From NCBI RefSeq assembly GCF_001424265.1, contig NZ_LMOV01000004.1, positions 30,839 through 94,838 of the forward strand: a DNA stretch of 64,000 nucleotides. The letters run 5' to 3'. This document shows, one piece after another, positions 1 through 9,084 of this stretch (position 1 is its first letter; the number at the start of each line of letters is the position of its first letter). Under the pieces are notes generated by a model. That model was not told the origin of the DNA, did no database searches, and saw only the letters and a program-made list of their open reading frames with translations. Both the position numbers and the translations under genes were made by a program. This stretch comes from Acidovorax sp. Leaf160 (GTDB taxonomy: Bacteria > Pseudomonadota > Gammaproteobacteria > Burkholderiales > Burkholderiaceae_C).

Positions 1-476
1 ATGGCCTTGCCGCTCATGCGATAGGCGATGGTGGCGGTGTCGTAGCCGCCCGCTTCCAGCTGGCGCGCCACATGGGCGAACTGGTCGCGGTAGCTGTCCA
101 GCCGCTTGGCGATGCCGGCGGCCACGTCGTCCCGGGCCCCTGCCGAGGTCTGCTGCAGCCCGGCCGTGATCTTCTTGGCCCGCTCCAGCGCGCCCATCCA
201 TTGCGCGTGGGCCGCCTTCACGCCCTCGGGCTTTTCGTACTGGATGATCATGTCCTTCTCGTTCTGGCGAATGGCACCCATCTCGCCCCGCAGCTGCGCC
301 AGATGGCCGATGGCCGTGTACTCGTTGGCGATGAACTCCTCGCTCATGTCGTGGATGCGGAACATGCCGAGCATGCCCGCGCCCCCCAGCAGCCCCAGCA
401 ACACCAGTACGACCGCTATGGCACCGATCATGCGGAAACGGATGGTGAAACGCCTCATGAGGCTGAAGAAATTCAT
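1..476 (-). CDS. Methyl-accepting chemotaxis protein, N-terminal part (cut by window edge)
   Basis: The minus strand reads open from ATG at 476 to the window edge (158 codons). It begins MNFFSLMRRFTIRFRM, followed by one hydrophobic segment at about residues 16-40 (IGAIAVVLVLLGLLGGAGML). Next comes an amphipathic helical stretch with the pattern of a four-helix-bundle MCP ligand domain (HDMSEEFIANEYTAIGHLAQLRGEM). HAMP and signalling domains would lie outside the window. The role as a membrane chemoreceptor is inferred from this architecture. I see no clear sigma-28 promoter upstream. Confidence 0.72.
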   Translation of the reverse strand, partial: MNFFSLMRRFTIRFRMIGAIAVVLVLLGLLGGAGMLGMFRIHDMSEEFIANEYTAIGHLAQLRGEMGAIRQNEKDMIIQYEKPEGVKAAHAQWMGALERAKKITAGLQQTSAGARDDVAAGIAKRLDSYRDQFAHVARQLEAGGYDTATIAYRMSGKA

Positions 477-549
477 GACTGTCGTCCTGTAGGGTGATGG
501 GTGGGCCGGCGATGCGGGCGTGCCGATGCCGTGTCAAGCACCAAGAAGT

Positions 550-566
550 GCTATTGACATTTAGTT
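550..566. repeat. Degenerate copy of the GCTAT-N7-ATAGC intergenic dyad
   Basis: GCTAT, a 7-nt spacer (TGACATT), then TAGTT in place of ATAGC, in the gap between the chemoreceptor and copA. It shares the spacing of the better copies at 3901, 19240, 30398 and 52276. Confidence 0.3.
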
Positions 567-607
567 GCAGTTTGCCAGACAAGACGCCCGTCGGGGCAAT
601 GTAACTA

Positions 608-3076
608 TCAAACGCGCCAGCGCTTCAATAGCAATGCGTTCGCCATCACACTCAGCGAACTCAGCGCCATGGCCGCCCCCGCCATCACCGGGCTCAGATA
701 GCCCAGGGCCGCCAGGGGAATGCCGGCCACGTTGTAGATGAAGGCCCAGAACAGGTTCTGGCGGATCTTCGCCACCGTGCGCGCCGAGATGTCCAGAGCC
801 GCCGCCACCAGCCGCGGGTCGCCGCGCATCAGGGTGATGCCGGCCGCGTGCATCGCCACGTCGGTGCCGTTGCCCATGGCCAGGCCCACGTCGGCCGCCG
901 CCAGCGCCGGTGCGTCATTGACGCCATCGCCCACCATGGCGACGATGCGGCGGGGGGAGGCCGAGGCGCTGGCACCCTGCCCCATCGCTGGTTCGGCTGG
1001 TTCGGCCGTGTCGGCGGTGTTGGCCGGGGCGCCCAGGGTGCCCAGGGCGCGCGAAACCGTGCCGCCAGCCGGGCCCGCAGCGCCGCGCTGCAACCCGGCC
1101 ACGGCGGCGGCCTTCCCTTCGGGCAGCACCTCGGCCAGCACTTCTCCCGCCTCCGGGTCCAGCCCCAGGCGGCGGGCCATCGCTTCGGCCGCGCCCCGGT
1201 TGTCGCCCGAAATCATCACCGTGCGCAGCCCGCGTGCGCGCAGCGCAGCCAGCGCCTCGCGGGCGCCCGGCTTGGGTTCGTCGCCGAAGGCCAGCAGCGC
1301 GCGCACCATCCAGGCGCTGCGGCCCGCCGCGTCCTGCCGGGCCACGGCCGATACCGTGGCGCCCTCCCCCTGCAGCGCGGCGGCGCGGTCCGCCAGCGGG
1401 CCGAGCGGCGCGCCCAGCTCCTGCATCCAGCGCAGGCTGCCGACCACCCACCGCTCGCCGTGCACCGTGCCTTCGGTGCCCCGGCCGGGCACGGCGGCCA
1501 CTGCCGTCACCGCGTCGCCCGGGGGCGGGGTCACGCCGCGGCTGCGGGCGGCTTCGAGGGCGGCACGGGCCAGCGGGTGCTCGCTGCCGGCCTGCACGCC
1601 CGCCACGGCAGCCAGCACGGCGGCTTCGCCTGCTGCGGCCGTGGGGGCCGGGGCCCCTTCCGGCGCGAGAACCATCGCCGTCAGCCGTGGCCGGCCCGCA
1701 GTCAGCGTGCCGGTCTTGTCGAAGGCCACCGTATCGACCCGGTGGGCACGCTCCAGCGCCTCGGCGTCCTTGATCAGGATGCCTTCGCGCGCGGCTGCGC
1801 CCGTGCCGGCCATGATGGCGGCCGGCGTGGCCAGCCCCAGCGCGCAGGGGCAGGCGATCACCAGCACCGCCACGGCATGCACCAGCGCGGCCTCGGCGCC
1901 CGCGCCGGCCGCCAGCCAGCCCAGCAGCGTCAGCAGGGCGATCACCAGCACCACCGGCACGAAGACGGCCGCCACCTTGTCCACCAGCCGCTGGATGGGC
2001 GCCTTGGCGGCCTGGGCGTCTTCCACCAGCCGGATGATGCGGGCCAGCACCGTCTCTGCCCCGACGGCCGTCACCTGCAGCAGCACGCGTCCGTCGCCGT
2101 TGACCGAGCCGCCGGTGAGCGCATCGCCCGCCGCACGCGCCACCGGCAGGGGCTCGCCGGTCAGCATCGACTCGTCCACCTGCGTGGCGCCTTCCTGCAC
2201 CACGCCGTCCACCGGCACGCGCTCGCCCGGCCGTACCACGATGCGGTCGCCCGCCATCACCTCGGCCACGGGCACGTCCACCTCGCCGTCCCGCCCCAGC
2301 AGGTGCGCCACGTCGGGCCGCAGGGCGTGCAGCGCGCGGATGGCGGCGGTCGTCTGCCGCTTGGCGCGGGCCTCCAGCCATTTGCCCAGCAGCACCAGCG
2401 TGATGACCACGGCCGACGCCTCGAAGTAGAGGTGCGGCGCATGCCCGGGCGCGGCGGTGAGCCACAGCGACAGGCCGAAGCCGGCGCTGGTGCCCAGCGC
2501 CACCAGCAGGTCCATGTTGCCCGACAGCGCCCGCGCCGCATGCCAGCCCGCCCGGTAGAAGCGCGCGCCCAGCACGAACTGCACCGGTGCCGCCAGCGCG
2601 AACTGCAGCCAGGGCGGCAGCAGGGCATGCGCGCTGCCGGTCATTCCCGTCAGGCTGGCGGGCAGCAGGTCCAGCACCATCGGCAGCACCAGCGGCGCCG
2701 ACAGCAGCAGGCCCGCCGCCACCGGGCCGAAGCCTGCCCAGGGCGATGCATCGCCCTCGGCCGCATCGGCCGCCTGGTCCTGCAGCGACCGCGGCTCGTA
2801 GCCCGCGTTGCGCACCGCGCGGCGCAGCACGGCGCCCATGTCCGCGCCAGCGCCGGCGCCCGCGTCGCCGGAGGGCGCGACGTAGGCGATGTGGGCGCGC
2901 TCGGTCGCCAGGTTCACGGTGGCGTCCTGCACGCCGGGCACCTTGCGCAAGGCCCGCTCGACGCGGCCCACGCAGCTGGCGCAGGTCATGCCGGCAATGC
3001 CCAGGTCCAGCGTGGCGGGTGTCGTCGCGGAGAGGGGCTGGACGGGCGCGGGGATGGGGGAGGAGGCAGCAGTCAT
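608..3076 (-). CDS. copA: Copper-exporting P1B-type ATPase
   Basis: This 822-residue protein pumps Cu(I) across the inner membrane. An N-terminal heavy-metal-associated domain carries GMTCASC (Cys32 and Cys35). Transmembrane segments follow, then the metal-path motif CPC ([11 protein letters not shown], about residue 410), the phosphorylation motif DKTGTLT (about 454) and the hinge motif GDGVNDAP. Between the P-domain helix and GDGVNDAP there is an extra alanine-rich stretch of about 45 residues (around [11 protein letters not shown]) that typical CopA proteins lack. The gene is divergent from copZ-cueR, and a CueR-type promoter ends directly at the start codon. No Shine-Dalgarno sequence is visible. 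The substrate is inferred from the motifs and neighbours; silver could also be carried. Confidence 0.93.
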   Translation of the reverse strand: MTAASSPIPAPVQPLSATTPATLDLGIAGMTCASCVGRVERALRKVPGVQDATVNLATERAHIAYVAPSGDAGAGAGADMGAVLRRAVRNAGYEPRSLQDQAADAAEGDASPWAGFGPVAAGLLLSAPLVLPMVLDLLPASLTGMTGSAHALLPPWLQFALAAPVQFVLGARFYRAGWHAARALSGNMDLLVALGTSAGFGLSLWLTAAPGHAPHLYFEASAVVITLVLLGKWLEARAKRQTTAAIRALHALRPDVAHLLGRDGEVDVPVAEVMAGDRIVVRPGERVPVDGVVQEGATQVDESMLTGEPLPVARAAGDALTGGSVNGDGRVLLQVTAVGAETVLARIIRLVEDAQAAKAPIQRLVDKVAAVFVPVVLVIALLTLLGWLAAGAGAEAALVHAVAVLVIACPCALGLATPAAIMAGTGAAAREGILIKDAEALERAHRVDTVAFDKTGTLTAGRPRLTAMVLAPEGAPAPTAAAGEAAVLAAVAGVQAGSEHPLARAALEAARSRGVTPPPGDAVTAVAAVPGRGTEGTVHGERWVVGSLRWMQELGAPLGPLADRAAALQGEGATVSAVARQDAAGRSAWMVRALLAFGDEPKPGAREALAALRARGLRTVMISGDNRGAAEAMARRLGLDPEAGEVLAEVLPEGKAAAVAGLQRGAAGPAGGTVSRALGTLGAPANTADTAEPAEPAMGQGASASASPRRIVAMVGDGVNDAPALAAADVGLAMGNGTDVAMHAAGITLMRGDPRLVAAALDISARTVAKIRQNLFWAFIYNVAGIPLAALGYLSPVMAGAAMALSSLSVMANALLLKRWRV

Positions 3077-3082
3077 GGCGGC

Positions 3083-3113
3083 ATCTTGAACCTTGACGCC
3101 ATGGCAAGGTCAA
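3083..3113 (-). promoter_or_regulatory. CueR/MerR-type promoter of copA
   Basis: On the minus strand: -35 TTGACC (3108-3113), a 19-bp spacer and -10 CAAGAT (3083-3088). The spacer holds the dyad ACCTTGCC...GTCAAGGT. The overlong 19-bp spacer is the hallmark of MerR-family activated promoters. The -10 ends 6 nt before the ATG, so transcription should begin at or next to the start codon. Confidence 0.75.
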
Positions 3114-3149
3114 GGGCCACCCGAGGCCCTGTCCGGCAAGCCGCGCGGC

Positions 3150-3180
3150 TTGACTTTGACATGATGGCAAGGTTGACACT
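3150..3180 (+). promoter_or_regulatory. CueR/MerR-type promoter of copZ-cueR
   Basis: On the plus strand: -35 TTGACT (3150-3155), a 19-bp spacer and -10 GACACT (3175-3180). The imperfect dyad ACTTTGAC-atgat-GGCAAGGT spans the spacer. It lies 30 bp before the copZ start, leaving room for a normal leader. Together with the promoter at 3083-3113 it makes a back-to-back pair. Confidence 0.7.
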
Positions 3181-3210
3181 CGCCCATCCGCCACTTTTCA
3201 GGAGACCTCC

Positions 3211-3408
3211 ATGCAACACACCTTCCAAGTCCAGGGCATGACCTGCGGCCACTGCGAGCGCGCCGTGGTCCATGCGGTGCGCCAGGTCGACACCGATGCC
3301 AGCGTGCAGGTCGATCTGCCCACCGGCCGCGTCGCGGTGGAGAGCGACCACCCGCGCAAGGCGCTGGCCGCCGCCATCACCGAAGAGGGCTACACCGTCG
3401 CGGCATGA
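3211..3408 (+). CDS. copZ: Copper chaperone, single heavy-metal-associated domain
   Basis: A 65-residue cytosolic protein that is one HMA domain (QGMTCGHCERAVVHAV, Cys13 and Cys16). It binds Cu(I) and hands it to CopA or CueR; this role is known for the family. The start follows a good Shine-Dalgarno (AGGAGA, 3200-3205). Its TGA overlaps the ATG of cueR, so the two are translationally coupled. Confidence 0.9.
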   Translation: MQHTFQVQGMTCGHCERAVVHAVRQVDTDASVQVDLPTGRVAVESDHPRKALAAAITEEGYTVAA

Positions 3409-3899
3409 GCGCCGCTCCGCCCGCCGAGCGCAGCAGGCGCAGCGGCCGCCGCGCCGAGGCCACCGCGACGTCGACCCCCACCTCCGCCTTCGGCTGGCCG
3501 GTGCCCATCAGCACCGCCGCCGAGCGCGCCGGCGTGTCGCCGCGCATGCTGCGCCACTATGAGTCGCTGGGCCTGTTGGCCGGCGTGGCCCGCACCGACA
3601 GCGGCTACCGGCAGTACACCGAGTCCGACGTCCACACCCTGCGCTTCATCCGCCGCGCGCGCGACCTGGGCTTTTCCATCCAGGAGATCGCCACCCTGCT
3701 CGGCCTCTGGCAGGACCAGCACCGCGCCAGCGCCCAGGTCAAGCAGATCGCGCAGGCCCACATCGACGACCTGGGCCAGCGCATCGCCGCCATGCAGGCC
3801 ATGCAGCGCTCGCTGCAGGCGCTGGTGGGCTGCTGCCAGGGGGATGGGCGGCCGGAGTGCCCGATCCTCGATGACCTGGCCGGGCCGCCACGGGCTTGA
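3405..3899 (+). CDS. cueR: Cu(I)-responsive MerR-family transcriptional regulator
   Basis: 164 residues. The MerR winged helix starts near residue 35 (ISTAAERAGVSPRMLRHYESLGLL) and is followed by a long dimerisation helix. The C-terminal metal-binding loop is CCQGDGRPEC (Cys144 and Cys152), matching the two-cysteine loop of CueR rather than the three-cysteine arrangement of MerR. The N-terminus is about 30 residues longer than usual (AERSRRSGRRAEATATS) and low in complexity. It overlaps copZ by 4 nt. It probably acts on both 19-bp-spacer promoters at 3083-3180. Confidence 0.9.
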   Translation: MSAAPPAERSRRSGRRAEATATSTPTSAFGWPVPISTAAERAGVSPRMLRHYESLGLLAGVARTDSGYRQYTESDVHTLRFIRRARDLGFSIQEIATLLGLWQDQHRASAQVKQIAQAHIDDLGQRIAAMQAMQRSLQALVGCCQGDGRPECPILDDLAGPPRA

Positions 3900-3900
3900 C

Positions 3901-3943
3901 GCTATTGTTTTGATAGCTGCCTGCGCTGGTGCAGTCAGCGCAG
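3901..3943. terminator. Two adjacent hairpins between convergent cueR and tetR; copy of intergenic dyad
   Basis: GCTAT-N7-ATAGC (3901-3917) is followed by CTGCGCT-N9-AGCGCAG (3921-3943). ATAGCTGCCTGCGCT (3913-3927) recurs exactly at 11909-11923. The position between convergent genes fits a bidirectional terminator, although there is no clear U-tract. Confidence 0.45.
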
Positions 3944-4005
3944 AGGCCTGAAAAGAGCGTGAACCCGGGGGCAGGTTCGTCCAGCGCCCCGGTGCCGGTG
4001 GCGCC

Positions 4006-4671
4006 CTAAGGGGTCGGGTGCCGCAGAACGCCGGCCAGCAGCGTCGCGATGCATTTTTCCGCCACCTCGTCGGCGCTGTATTCGCCGCCAGGCTGGTACC
4101 AGCGGCCGATCCAGCTCAGCGCCCCGGCAATGACGAAGGCCGTCATCTTCGGGTCGCACTCCGCCACCGACCCTTCCTGCACGCCCGCCGCCACCAGGCG
4201 CCGGAACTCCTGGTCGATGGACGACTTCAGCCGGCGCAGCTCCTTGCGGCTTTCGGCCGGCACCTGCTCGTCGCCCACGCGGATGAGGCACATGCCGAAG
4301 TCCATGGTGACGATGCGCGCATAGACGCGCATGCACGCCTGCAACTGGTCGATGGCCTTGCCACCCGCCTGCCGCGAGGCCTCGATGCCCTCCAGCGTCA
4401 TGGTGAGCCCGCGCCGCACGCACTGCAGCAGGATCTCGTCCTTGTTCTTGACGTAGTAATAGAGCGTGGGCTTGCTGACGTGCAGCCGCGCCGCGATGTC
4501 GTCGAGCGACGTGGCATGAAAACCGCGCTCGTTGAAGAGCTGCGCAGCGGTGGACAGCACGGCATCGCGCTTGGCTTCGCGCTGCTCGGCACGCGCCGGG
4601 GCATCGGCCCAGGGCGAGGCCACCGGGGTGGCGGAGGCCACTCGTTTCTTCTTTCTGGCAGATGGCGTCAT
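4006..4671 (-). CDS. TetR-family repressor, probable regulator of the divergent carboxylate operon
   Basis: 221 residues. The HTH lies at about residues 35-75 (NERGFHATSLDDIAARLHVSKPTLYYYVKNKDEIL), and the rest is a helical ligand domain. The basic N-terminal tail (SARKKKR) is longer than usual. It is divergent from livG, with 126 bp between starts holding an 18-bp dyad at 4744-4761. TetR regulators beside acyl-CoA genes often sense acyl-CoA; that is an inference here. Confidence 0.85.
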   Translation of the reverse strand: MTPSARKKKRVASATPVASPWADAPARAEQREAKRDAVLSTAAQLFNERGFHATSLDDIAARLHVSKPTLYYYVKNKDEILLQCVRRGLTMTLEGIEASRQAGGKAIDQLQACMRVYARIVTMDFGMCLIRVGDEQVPAESRKELRRLKSSIDQEFRRLVAAGVQEGSVAECDPKMTAFVIAGALSWIGRWYQPGGEYSADEVAEKCIATLLAGVLRHPTP

Positions 4672-4743
4672 GCGTCAGTGTCAGCGGGAAAGTACCAATG
4701 TCGCATGGTGGGGTGCACTCCAGAATCTACTCACAAGTAAGAA

Positions 4744-4761
4744 GTCTACGTACCAGTAGAC
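4744..4761. promoter_or_regulatory. Perfect dyad GTCTAC-N6-GTAGAC, candidate TetR operator
   Basis: GTCTAC (4744-4749) and GTAGAC (4756-4761) are exact inverted copies with a 6-nt spacer. They lie 36 bp before the livG start in the shared divergent promoter region. The size and position suit a TetR-family operator. Confidence 0.5.
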
Positions 4762-4797
4762 CCCCGTCCGGTTCGCAAAAACCCGTAGAGGAAGCCG

Positions 4798-5679
4798 ATG
4801 GAGACGAGACAACAGGCTGGAGGCGCCCAAGGCGACGCATCGCCCGACCCCTTGCTGCAGGTGGACGGTGTGACGCTGGCCTTCGGTGGCGTGAAGGCGC
4901 TCACGGGCGTCAGCTTCGGCGTGCAGCCGGGCTCGATCACTGCCGTGATCGGCCCGAACGGCGCGGGCAAGACATCGCTGTTCAACACCATCTCGGGCTT
5001 CTACCGTCCCACGGCCGGGCAGATCCGCTTCCAGGGCGAAGACATCACCGGCGTGCCCGCGCCGCAGCGCGCCAGGCGCGGCCTGGGCCGCAGCTTCCAA
5101 AACATCGCGCTCTTTCGCGGCATGACGGTGCTGGACAACATCAAGCTCGGCCGCCACGCCCACCTCAAGAGCAACGTGCTCGACGCGCTCTTCTACCTCG
5201 GCCGCGCCCGCCGCGAGGAGGCCGCGCTGCGTGCCGACATCGAGGAGCGGATCATCGACTTCCTCGAGATCGACCACATCCGCCACGCGCCGGTGGCGGC
5301 CCTGCCCTACGGTCTGCAGAAGCGGGTGGAAATGGCCCGCGCGCTGGCCATGCAGCCGAAGATCCTCATGCTGGACGAACCCGTCGCCGGCATGAACCGG
5401 GAGGAAACCGAGGACATGGCGCGGTTCATCCTCGACGTGCGCGAGGAGTGGGGCGTCACGGTGCTCATGGTGGAGCACGACATGGGCATGGTGATGGACC
5501 TGTCGGACCACGTGGTGGTGCTCAACTTCGGCCAGGTCATCGCCCAGGGCACGCCGGCTGCCGTGCAGGCCGACCCCGAGGTGATCCGCGCCTACCTGGG
5601 CTCGGGCGACGTGGGCGACCTGCGCGCCCGGCTGCACGGCGGCCATGCCGCCGCGCCCGTGCTGCAGGGGGCGGTGTGA
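4798..5679 (+). CDS. HAAT-family ABC transporter ATP-binding protein (LivG type)
   Basis: 293 residues. Walker A is GPNGAGKTSLFN, a LivG-type signature YGLQKRVEMARAL follows, and Walker B is LDEPVAGMN, with VEHDMGMVM after it. It powers import through the permeases encoded next. Start ATG follows AGAGGAA. Its TGA shares a base with the ATG of the next gene (TGATG). It is the first gene of an eight-gene plus-strand operon. The substrate is probably a carboxylic acid rather than a branched-chain amino acid, because CoA-ligase and thiolase genes follow. Confidence 0.9.
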   Translation: METRQQAGGAQGDASPDPLLQVDGVTLAFGGVKALTGVSFGVQPGSITAVIGPNGAGKTSLFNTISGFYRPTAGQIRFQGEDITGVPAPQRARRGLGRSFQNIALFRGMTVLDNIKLGRHAHLKSNVLDALFYLGRARREEAALRADIEERIIDFLEIDHIRHAPVAALPYGLQKRVEMARALAMQPKILMLDEPVAGMNREETEDMARFILDVREEWGVTVLMVEHDMGMVMDLSDHVVVLNFGQVIAQGTPAAVQADPEVIRAYLGSGDVGDLRARLHGGHAAAPVLQGAV

Positions 5680-6557
5680 TGGACTGGGCCTATCTCTTCG
5701 AGATCAGCCTCACCGGGATGGCGGGTGGCGGGCTGTATGCGCTGGCGGCGCTGGCCTTCGTCATGGTCTACAAGGCCACCCGCGTGGTGAACATCGCCAT
5801 CGGCGAGCTCCTGATGGTGGGCGCCTACCTGTTCTTCACCTTCGCCTCGATGTTCGCGCTGCCGCTGTGGATTGCCATTCCCGCGGCGGTGATCGGCACC
5901 GGGCTGCTGGGCGCGCTGATCGAGCGCACCATGATCCGGCCGCTGCTCGGCGAGCCGCCCATCTCCGTCTTCATGGTCACCGTCGGGCTGGCGTCCGTGC
6001 TGGTGGGGCTGGTGGAGATGATCTGGACGGCCGACCAGCGCCGCCTGATCGACTTCATGCCCACCCGGCCCATCGTCATCGGCGACGCCTTCCTGGCGCC
6101 CAAGGTCGCCTGGGGCGCGGTGGTGGCCGTGGTGTTCATCGCCGCCGTGCTGCTGGTGTTCCGCTTCTGGCGCGGCGGCGTGGCGCTGCGGGCCACGGCC
6201 AGCGACCAGGCGGCGGCGTATTCGGTGGGCATCAACGTGCCGCGCGTCTTCTCGCTCGCCTGGGTGGTGTCCGCCATGATCGCGGCCGTCTCCGGAATCA
6301 TCGTCGGCTCCATCGGCGGCATCTCGTCGAGCATGGGCGTGTTCGGCCTGTCGGTGCTGGTGGTGGTGATCGTGGGCGGGCTCGACAGCGTGCTGGGCGC
6401 CCTGGTCGGCGGCCTGCTCATCGGCCTGATCGAAGCGCTCGCTGGCGCCTACCTGGGCGGCGAATACAAGTTGCTGGCCACCTTCATCGTGCTCGTGGCC
6501 GTGCTGCTGGTGCGGCCCTACGGCCTGTTCGGCACCCACGAGATCGAAAGGCTTTGA
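5679..6557 (+). CDS. HAAT-family ABC transporter permease (LivH type)
   Basis: 292 residues, very hydrophobic, with about eight transmembrane segments and the LivH signature region (YKATRVVNIAIGELLMVGAY near the start, ATASDQAAAYSVGINV in the middle). It forms the inner-membrane channel with the LivM-type partner. The start overlaps the preceding stop (TGATG), so translation is coupled. Confidence 0.9.
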   Translation: MDWAYLFEISLTGMAGGGLYALAALAFVMVYKATRVVNIAIGELLMVGAYLFFTFASMFALPLWIAIPAAVIGTGLLGALIERTMIRPLLGEPPISVFMVTVGLASVLVGLVEMIWTADQRRLIDFMPTRPIVIGDAFLAPKVAWGAVVAVVFIAAVLLVFRFWRGGVALRATASDQAAAYSVGINVPRVFSLAWVVSAMIAAVSGIIVGSIGGISSSMGVFGLSVLVVVIVGGLDSVLGALVGGLLIGLIEALAGAYLGGEYKLLATFIVLVAVLLVRPYGLFGTHEIERL

Positions 6558-6647
6558 AACCATGCGTGCCCACGGTCGTCACTTCGTCCATTCACCCACC
6601 TCCGGGCAGGCGCCGGCCGCCCCCGGCGTGTCGCGGCAGGAGGCCTG

Positions 6648-7685
6648 ATGCGCATCGGCACCCTGAAGGAGTCCTACGTCGCCGATGCGGCGCTGTTCGA
6701 CTCGCGCACGCAGAAGGTCTGGCTGGCCGTGGCGGCCGCCCTGCTGCTGCTGTTTCCCTTCATGGCCAGCGACTACTGGCTGTACCTGGCGTGCCTGGTC
6801 AGCATCAACGTCGCCAGCGCCACCGGGCTCAACATCCTGACCGGCTACACCGGCCTGGTGAGCCTGGGGCAGGCCGCATTCATGGGCCTGGGCGCCTACA
6901 CCGTGGCCGTGCTGGAAACGCGCCTGGGCACGCCCTTCCTGCTCAACCTGCTGGCCGGCGGCATCGTCGCCATGCTGGGCGGCATCGTGGTGGGCATTCC
7001 CTCGCTGCGCGTGAAGGGGCTGTACCTGGCCATCGCCACCATCGCCGCGTCGTTCATCGCGCATTTCATCTTCGCCAACTGGAAGTTCACCGGCGGCACG
7101 GCCGGCCTGAGCGTTCCACCGGCCCGGCTCTTCGGCCTGCCGCTCGACACCTCGTTCCGCCTCTACTGGGTGATCGTGCCGGTCACCGTGCTGATGCTGC
7201 TGGGCGCGGCCAACCTGTTCCGCACGCGCGTGGGCCGGGCCTTCATCGCCATCCGTGACCGCGACATCTCGGCCGAGGTGCTGGGCATTCCGCTCTTGCG
7301 CTACAAGCTGCTGTCGTTCGGCCTGTCGTCGTTCTACGCCGGCGTGGCGGGCGGGCTGTGGGCGTATTTCTTCCGTGTCGTCACGCCCGAGAGCTTTCCG
7401 CTGCTGATGTCGATCTTCTTTCTCGCGGCCATCATCGTCGGCGGCATGGGCTCGATCCTGGGCGGCATCCTGGGTGCCGTCTTCATGACCATGGTGCCCG
7501 AGCTGCTCAAGCTGGTGGTCGACCTGCTGCCCGGCGGCAACGAGCTGACCGTCTTCCTCTCGCCGGTGCGCACCGTCATCTTCGGCCTGCTGATCATCGG
7601 CTTTCTCGTCTTCGAGCCCCACGGCCTGGCCGAAGTGTGGCGGCGCATCCGCCGTTTCTTCCATCTCTGGCCTTTCCGCAACTGA
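6648..7685 (+). CDS. HAAT-family ABC transporter permease (LivM type)
   Basis: 345 residues with about ten hydrophobic segments. It carries the LivM loop GLNILTGYTGLVSLGQAAFMGLGAYT (shown in part: GYTGLVSLGQAAFMGLGAY) and IRDRDISAEVLGI. The start is 8 nt after a strong AGGAGG. A 90-nt gap separates it from the LivH-type gene. Confidence 0.9.
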   Translation: MRIGTLKESYVADAALFDSRTQKVWLAVAAALLLLFPFMASDYWLYLACLVSINVASATGLNILTGYTGLVSLGQAAFMGLGAYTVAVLETRLGTPFLLNLLAGGIVAMLGGIVVGIPSLRVKGLYLAIATIAASFIAHFIFANWKFTGGTAGLSVPPARLFGLPLDTSFRLYWVIVPVTVLMLLGAANLFRTRVGRAFIAIRDRDISAEVLGIPLLRYKLLSFGLSSFYAGVAGGLWAYFFRVVTPESFPLLMSIFFLAAIIVGGMGSILGGILGAVFMTMVPELLKLVVDLLPGGNELTVFLSPVRTVIFGLLIIGFLVFEPHGLAEVWRRIRRFFHLWPFRN

Positions 7686-7709
7686 CAACACTCCAGGAGA
7701 CAGACAACC

Positions 7710-8909
7710 ATGGAACAGCAAGGCACTTTCCCGCAGCAGCCGACCTCCCCGCAGCGCCGCAGCCTCGTGCTCGGTGCGGCGGCGGCCGCCGCACTGGCGC
7801 ACCCGCTGTCGGTGCTGGCACAGGCCGGAGACGACATCGTCATCGGCGGCTCCATCCCCATGACGGGCGTGTTTGCCTTCGCCGGCGTGGGCATCAATGC
7901 CGGCATCCAGGACTACGTGAAGATCGTCAACGACGCGGGCGGCATCAAGGGCCGCAAGGTCCGCTACGTGCCAGAGGATACGGGCTACAAGGTCGATGTG
8001 TCGGTGGCTGCGTTCAAGAAGATCACCAGCCAGAACAAGGTCAACCTCTACTACGGCGATTCCACCGGCTTCGCCAAGACCATCAACCCCGAGCTGGACC
8101 GCAACGGCGCGATCCTGATGGGGGGCGCCTCGTTCGCCTCCGAACTGAACGACCCGAAGAAGTACCCGAACCAATTCCTCGTGGGGCCCGACTACACGGA
8201 GATGTTCGGCATCCTGCTCAAGCACATCGCCAAGGAAAAGCCCGGCGCCAAGGTCGCCTTCGTCTATTCGGACTCCGAGTTCGGCCGCGACCCCATCGAG
8301 CGCAGCGAGGCCGCCGCCAAGGCGCTCGGCCTGTCGGTGCCGATCAAGATCATGACCCCCGCGGGCAGCGTGGACGTCTCGGGCGAGGTCATCAAGCTGC
8401 GCCGCGCAGCGCCCGACTACACCATCTTCCACGGCTACATCCTCGCGCCCATTCCGGAGTTCATCACCCAGGGCCGGCAGCAGGGCATGACCAGCCAATG
8501 GATGGGCACCTTCTGGACGATGGACAGCTCCACCGTCATGAAGATGGGCGAGGCCGCCGACGGCTTCATGGGCGTGATGCCCTACCGCTACTACTACGAC
8601 ACCGAGAAGGCGCCCATGCTGGAGAAGATCCGCCAGATGCGCCCGGATTACCAGAGCACGGCCTACACGCAGGGCTTTCTCGCCGCGATGCTGTTCGTCG
8701 AATCCGCCAGGCGATGCCTGGATGCGGGCAAGCCGCTCGACGGCAAGAACCTCAAGGCCGCGCTCAACAGCATCAAGGACTTCGACACCGGCGGCCTGAT
8801 CGGCGTGCCGATCACCATCGCCGGCAACTCCATCCCGGTGGGGCGGGTCTATCGCGCCGACATGAAGGCGCAGAAGATGGTCGCGGCCTCGGACTGGATC
8901 AAGCTCTGA
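7710..8909 (+). CDS. Periplasmic substrate-binding protein of the HAAT transporter
   Basis: 399 residues, type I periplasmic-binding fold (Peripla_BP_6 family). A twin-arginine-like signal (QRRSLVLGAAAAAALAHPL) ends near AQA at about residue 38. The mature part begins DDIVIGGSIPMTGVFAFAGV. It captures the ligand for the permeases. Start follows AGGAGA. Ligand unknown; the following genes point to an acid that becomes a CoA thioester. Confidence 0.88.
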   Translation: MEQQGTFPQQPTSPQRRSLVLGAAAAAALAHPLSVLAQAGDDIVIGGSIPMTGVFAFAGVGINAGIQDYVKIVNDAGGIKGRKVRYVPEDTGYKVDVSVAAFKKITSQNKVNLYYGDSTGFAKTINPELDRNGAILMGGASFASELNDPKKYPNQFLVGPDYTEMFGILLKHIAKEKPGAKVAFVYSDSEFGRDPIERSEAAAKALGLSVPIKIMTPAGSVDVSGEVIKLRRAAPDYTIFHGYILAPIPEFITQGRQQGMTSQWMGTFWTMDSSTVMKMGEAADGFMGVMPYRYYYDTEKAPMLEKIRQMRPDYQSTAYTQGFLAAMLFVESARRCLDAGKPLDGKNLKAALNSIKDFDTGGLIGVPITIAGNSIPVGRVYRADMKAQKMVAASDWIKL

Positions 8910-8944
8910 TGCGGACCATCCCCCTGAGCGGCTTCGCCGCTTTT

Positions 8945-8979
8945 CCCTTCTCCCGCACCGCTCCGCGCTGCGGGAAGGG
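8945..8979. repeat. GC-rich hairpin after the binding-protein gene
   Basis: CCCGCA (8952-8957) pairs with TGCGGG (8969-8974), extended by CCCTT (8945-8949) with AAGGG (8975-8979). A related hairpin lies at 9938-9970 in the next gap of the same operon. These may dampen or terminate transcription, or stabilise the upstream mRNA. Confidence 0.4.
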
Positions 8980-9084
8980 GGGCGGCACCCTCGCAGCGGG
9001 GCGGCCCTTGCCCGGTGCCCCGCGCGCTGGCCGTGCAACCAACGCAGCCGGCTCGACGTGCGCAACGACCTGTCGGTAGTGCCC

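Noticed and set aside
738..3241. Long plus-strand frames opposite copA
   Set aside because: These are antisense shadows of a P-type ATPase with all motifs intact; no Shine-Dalgarno and no known domain.
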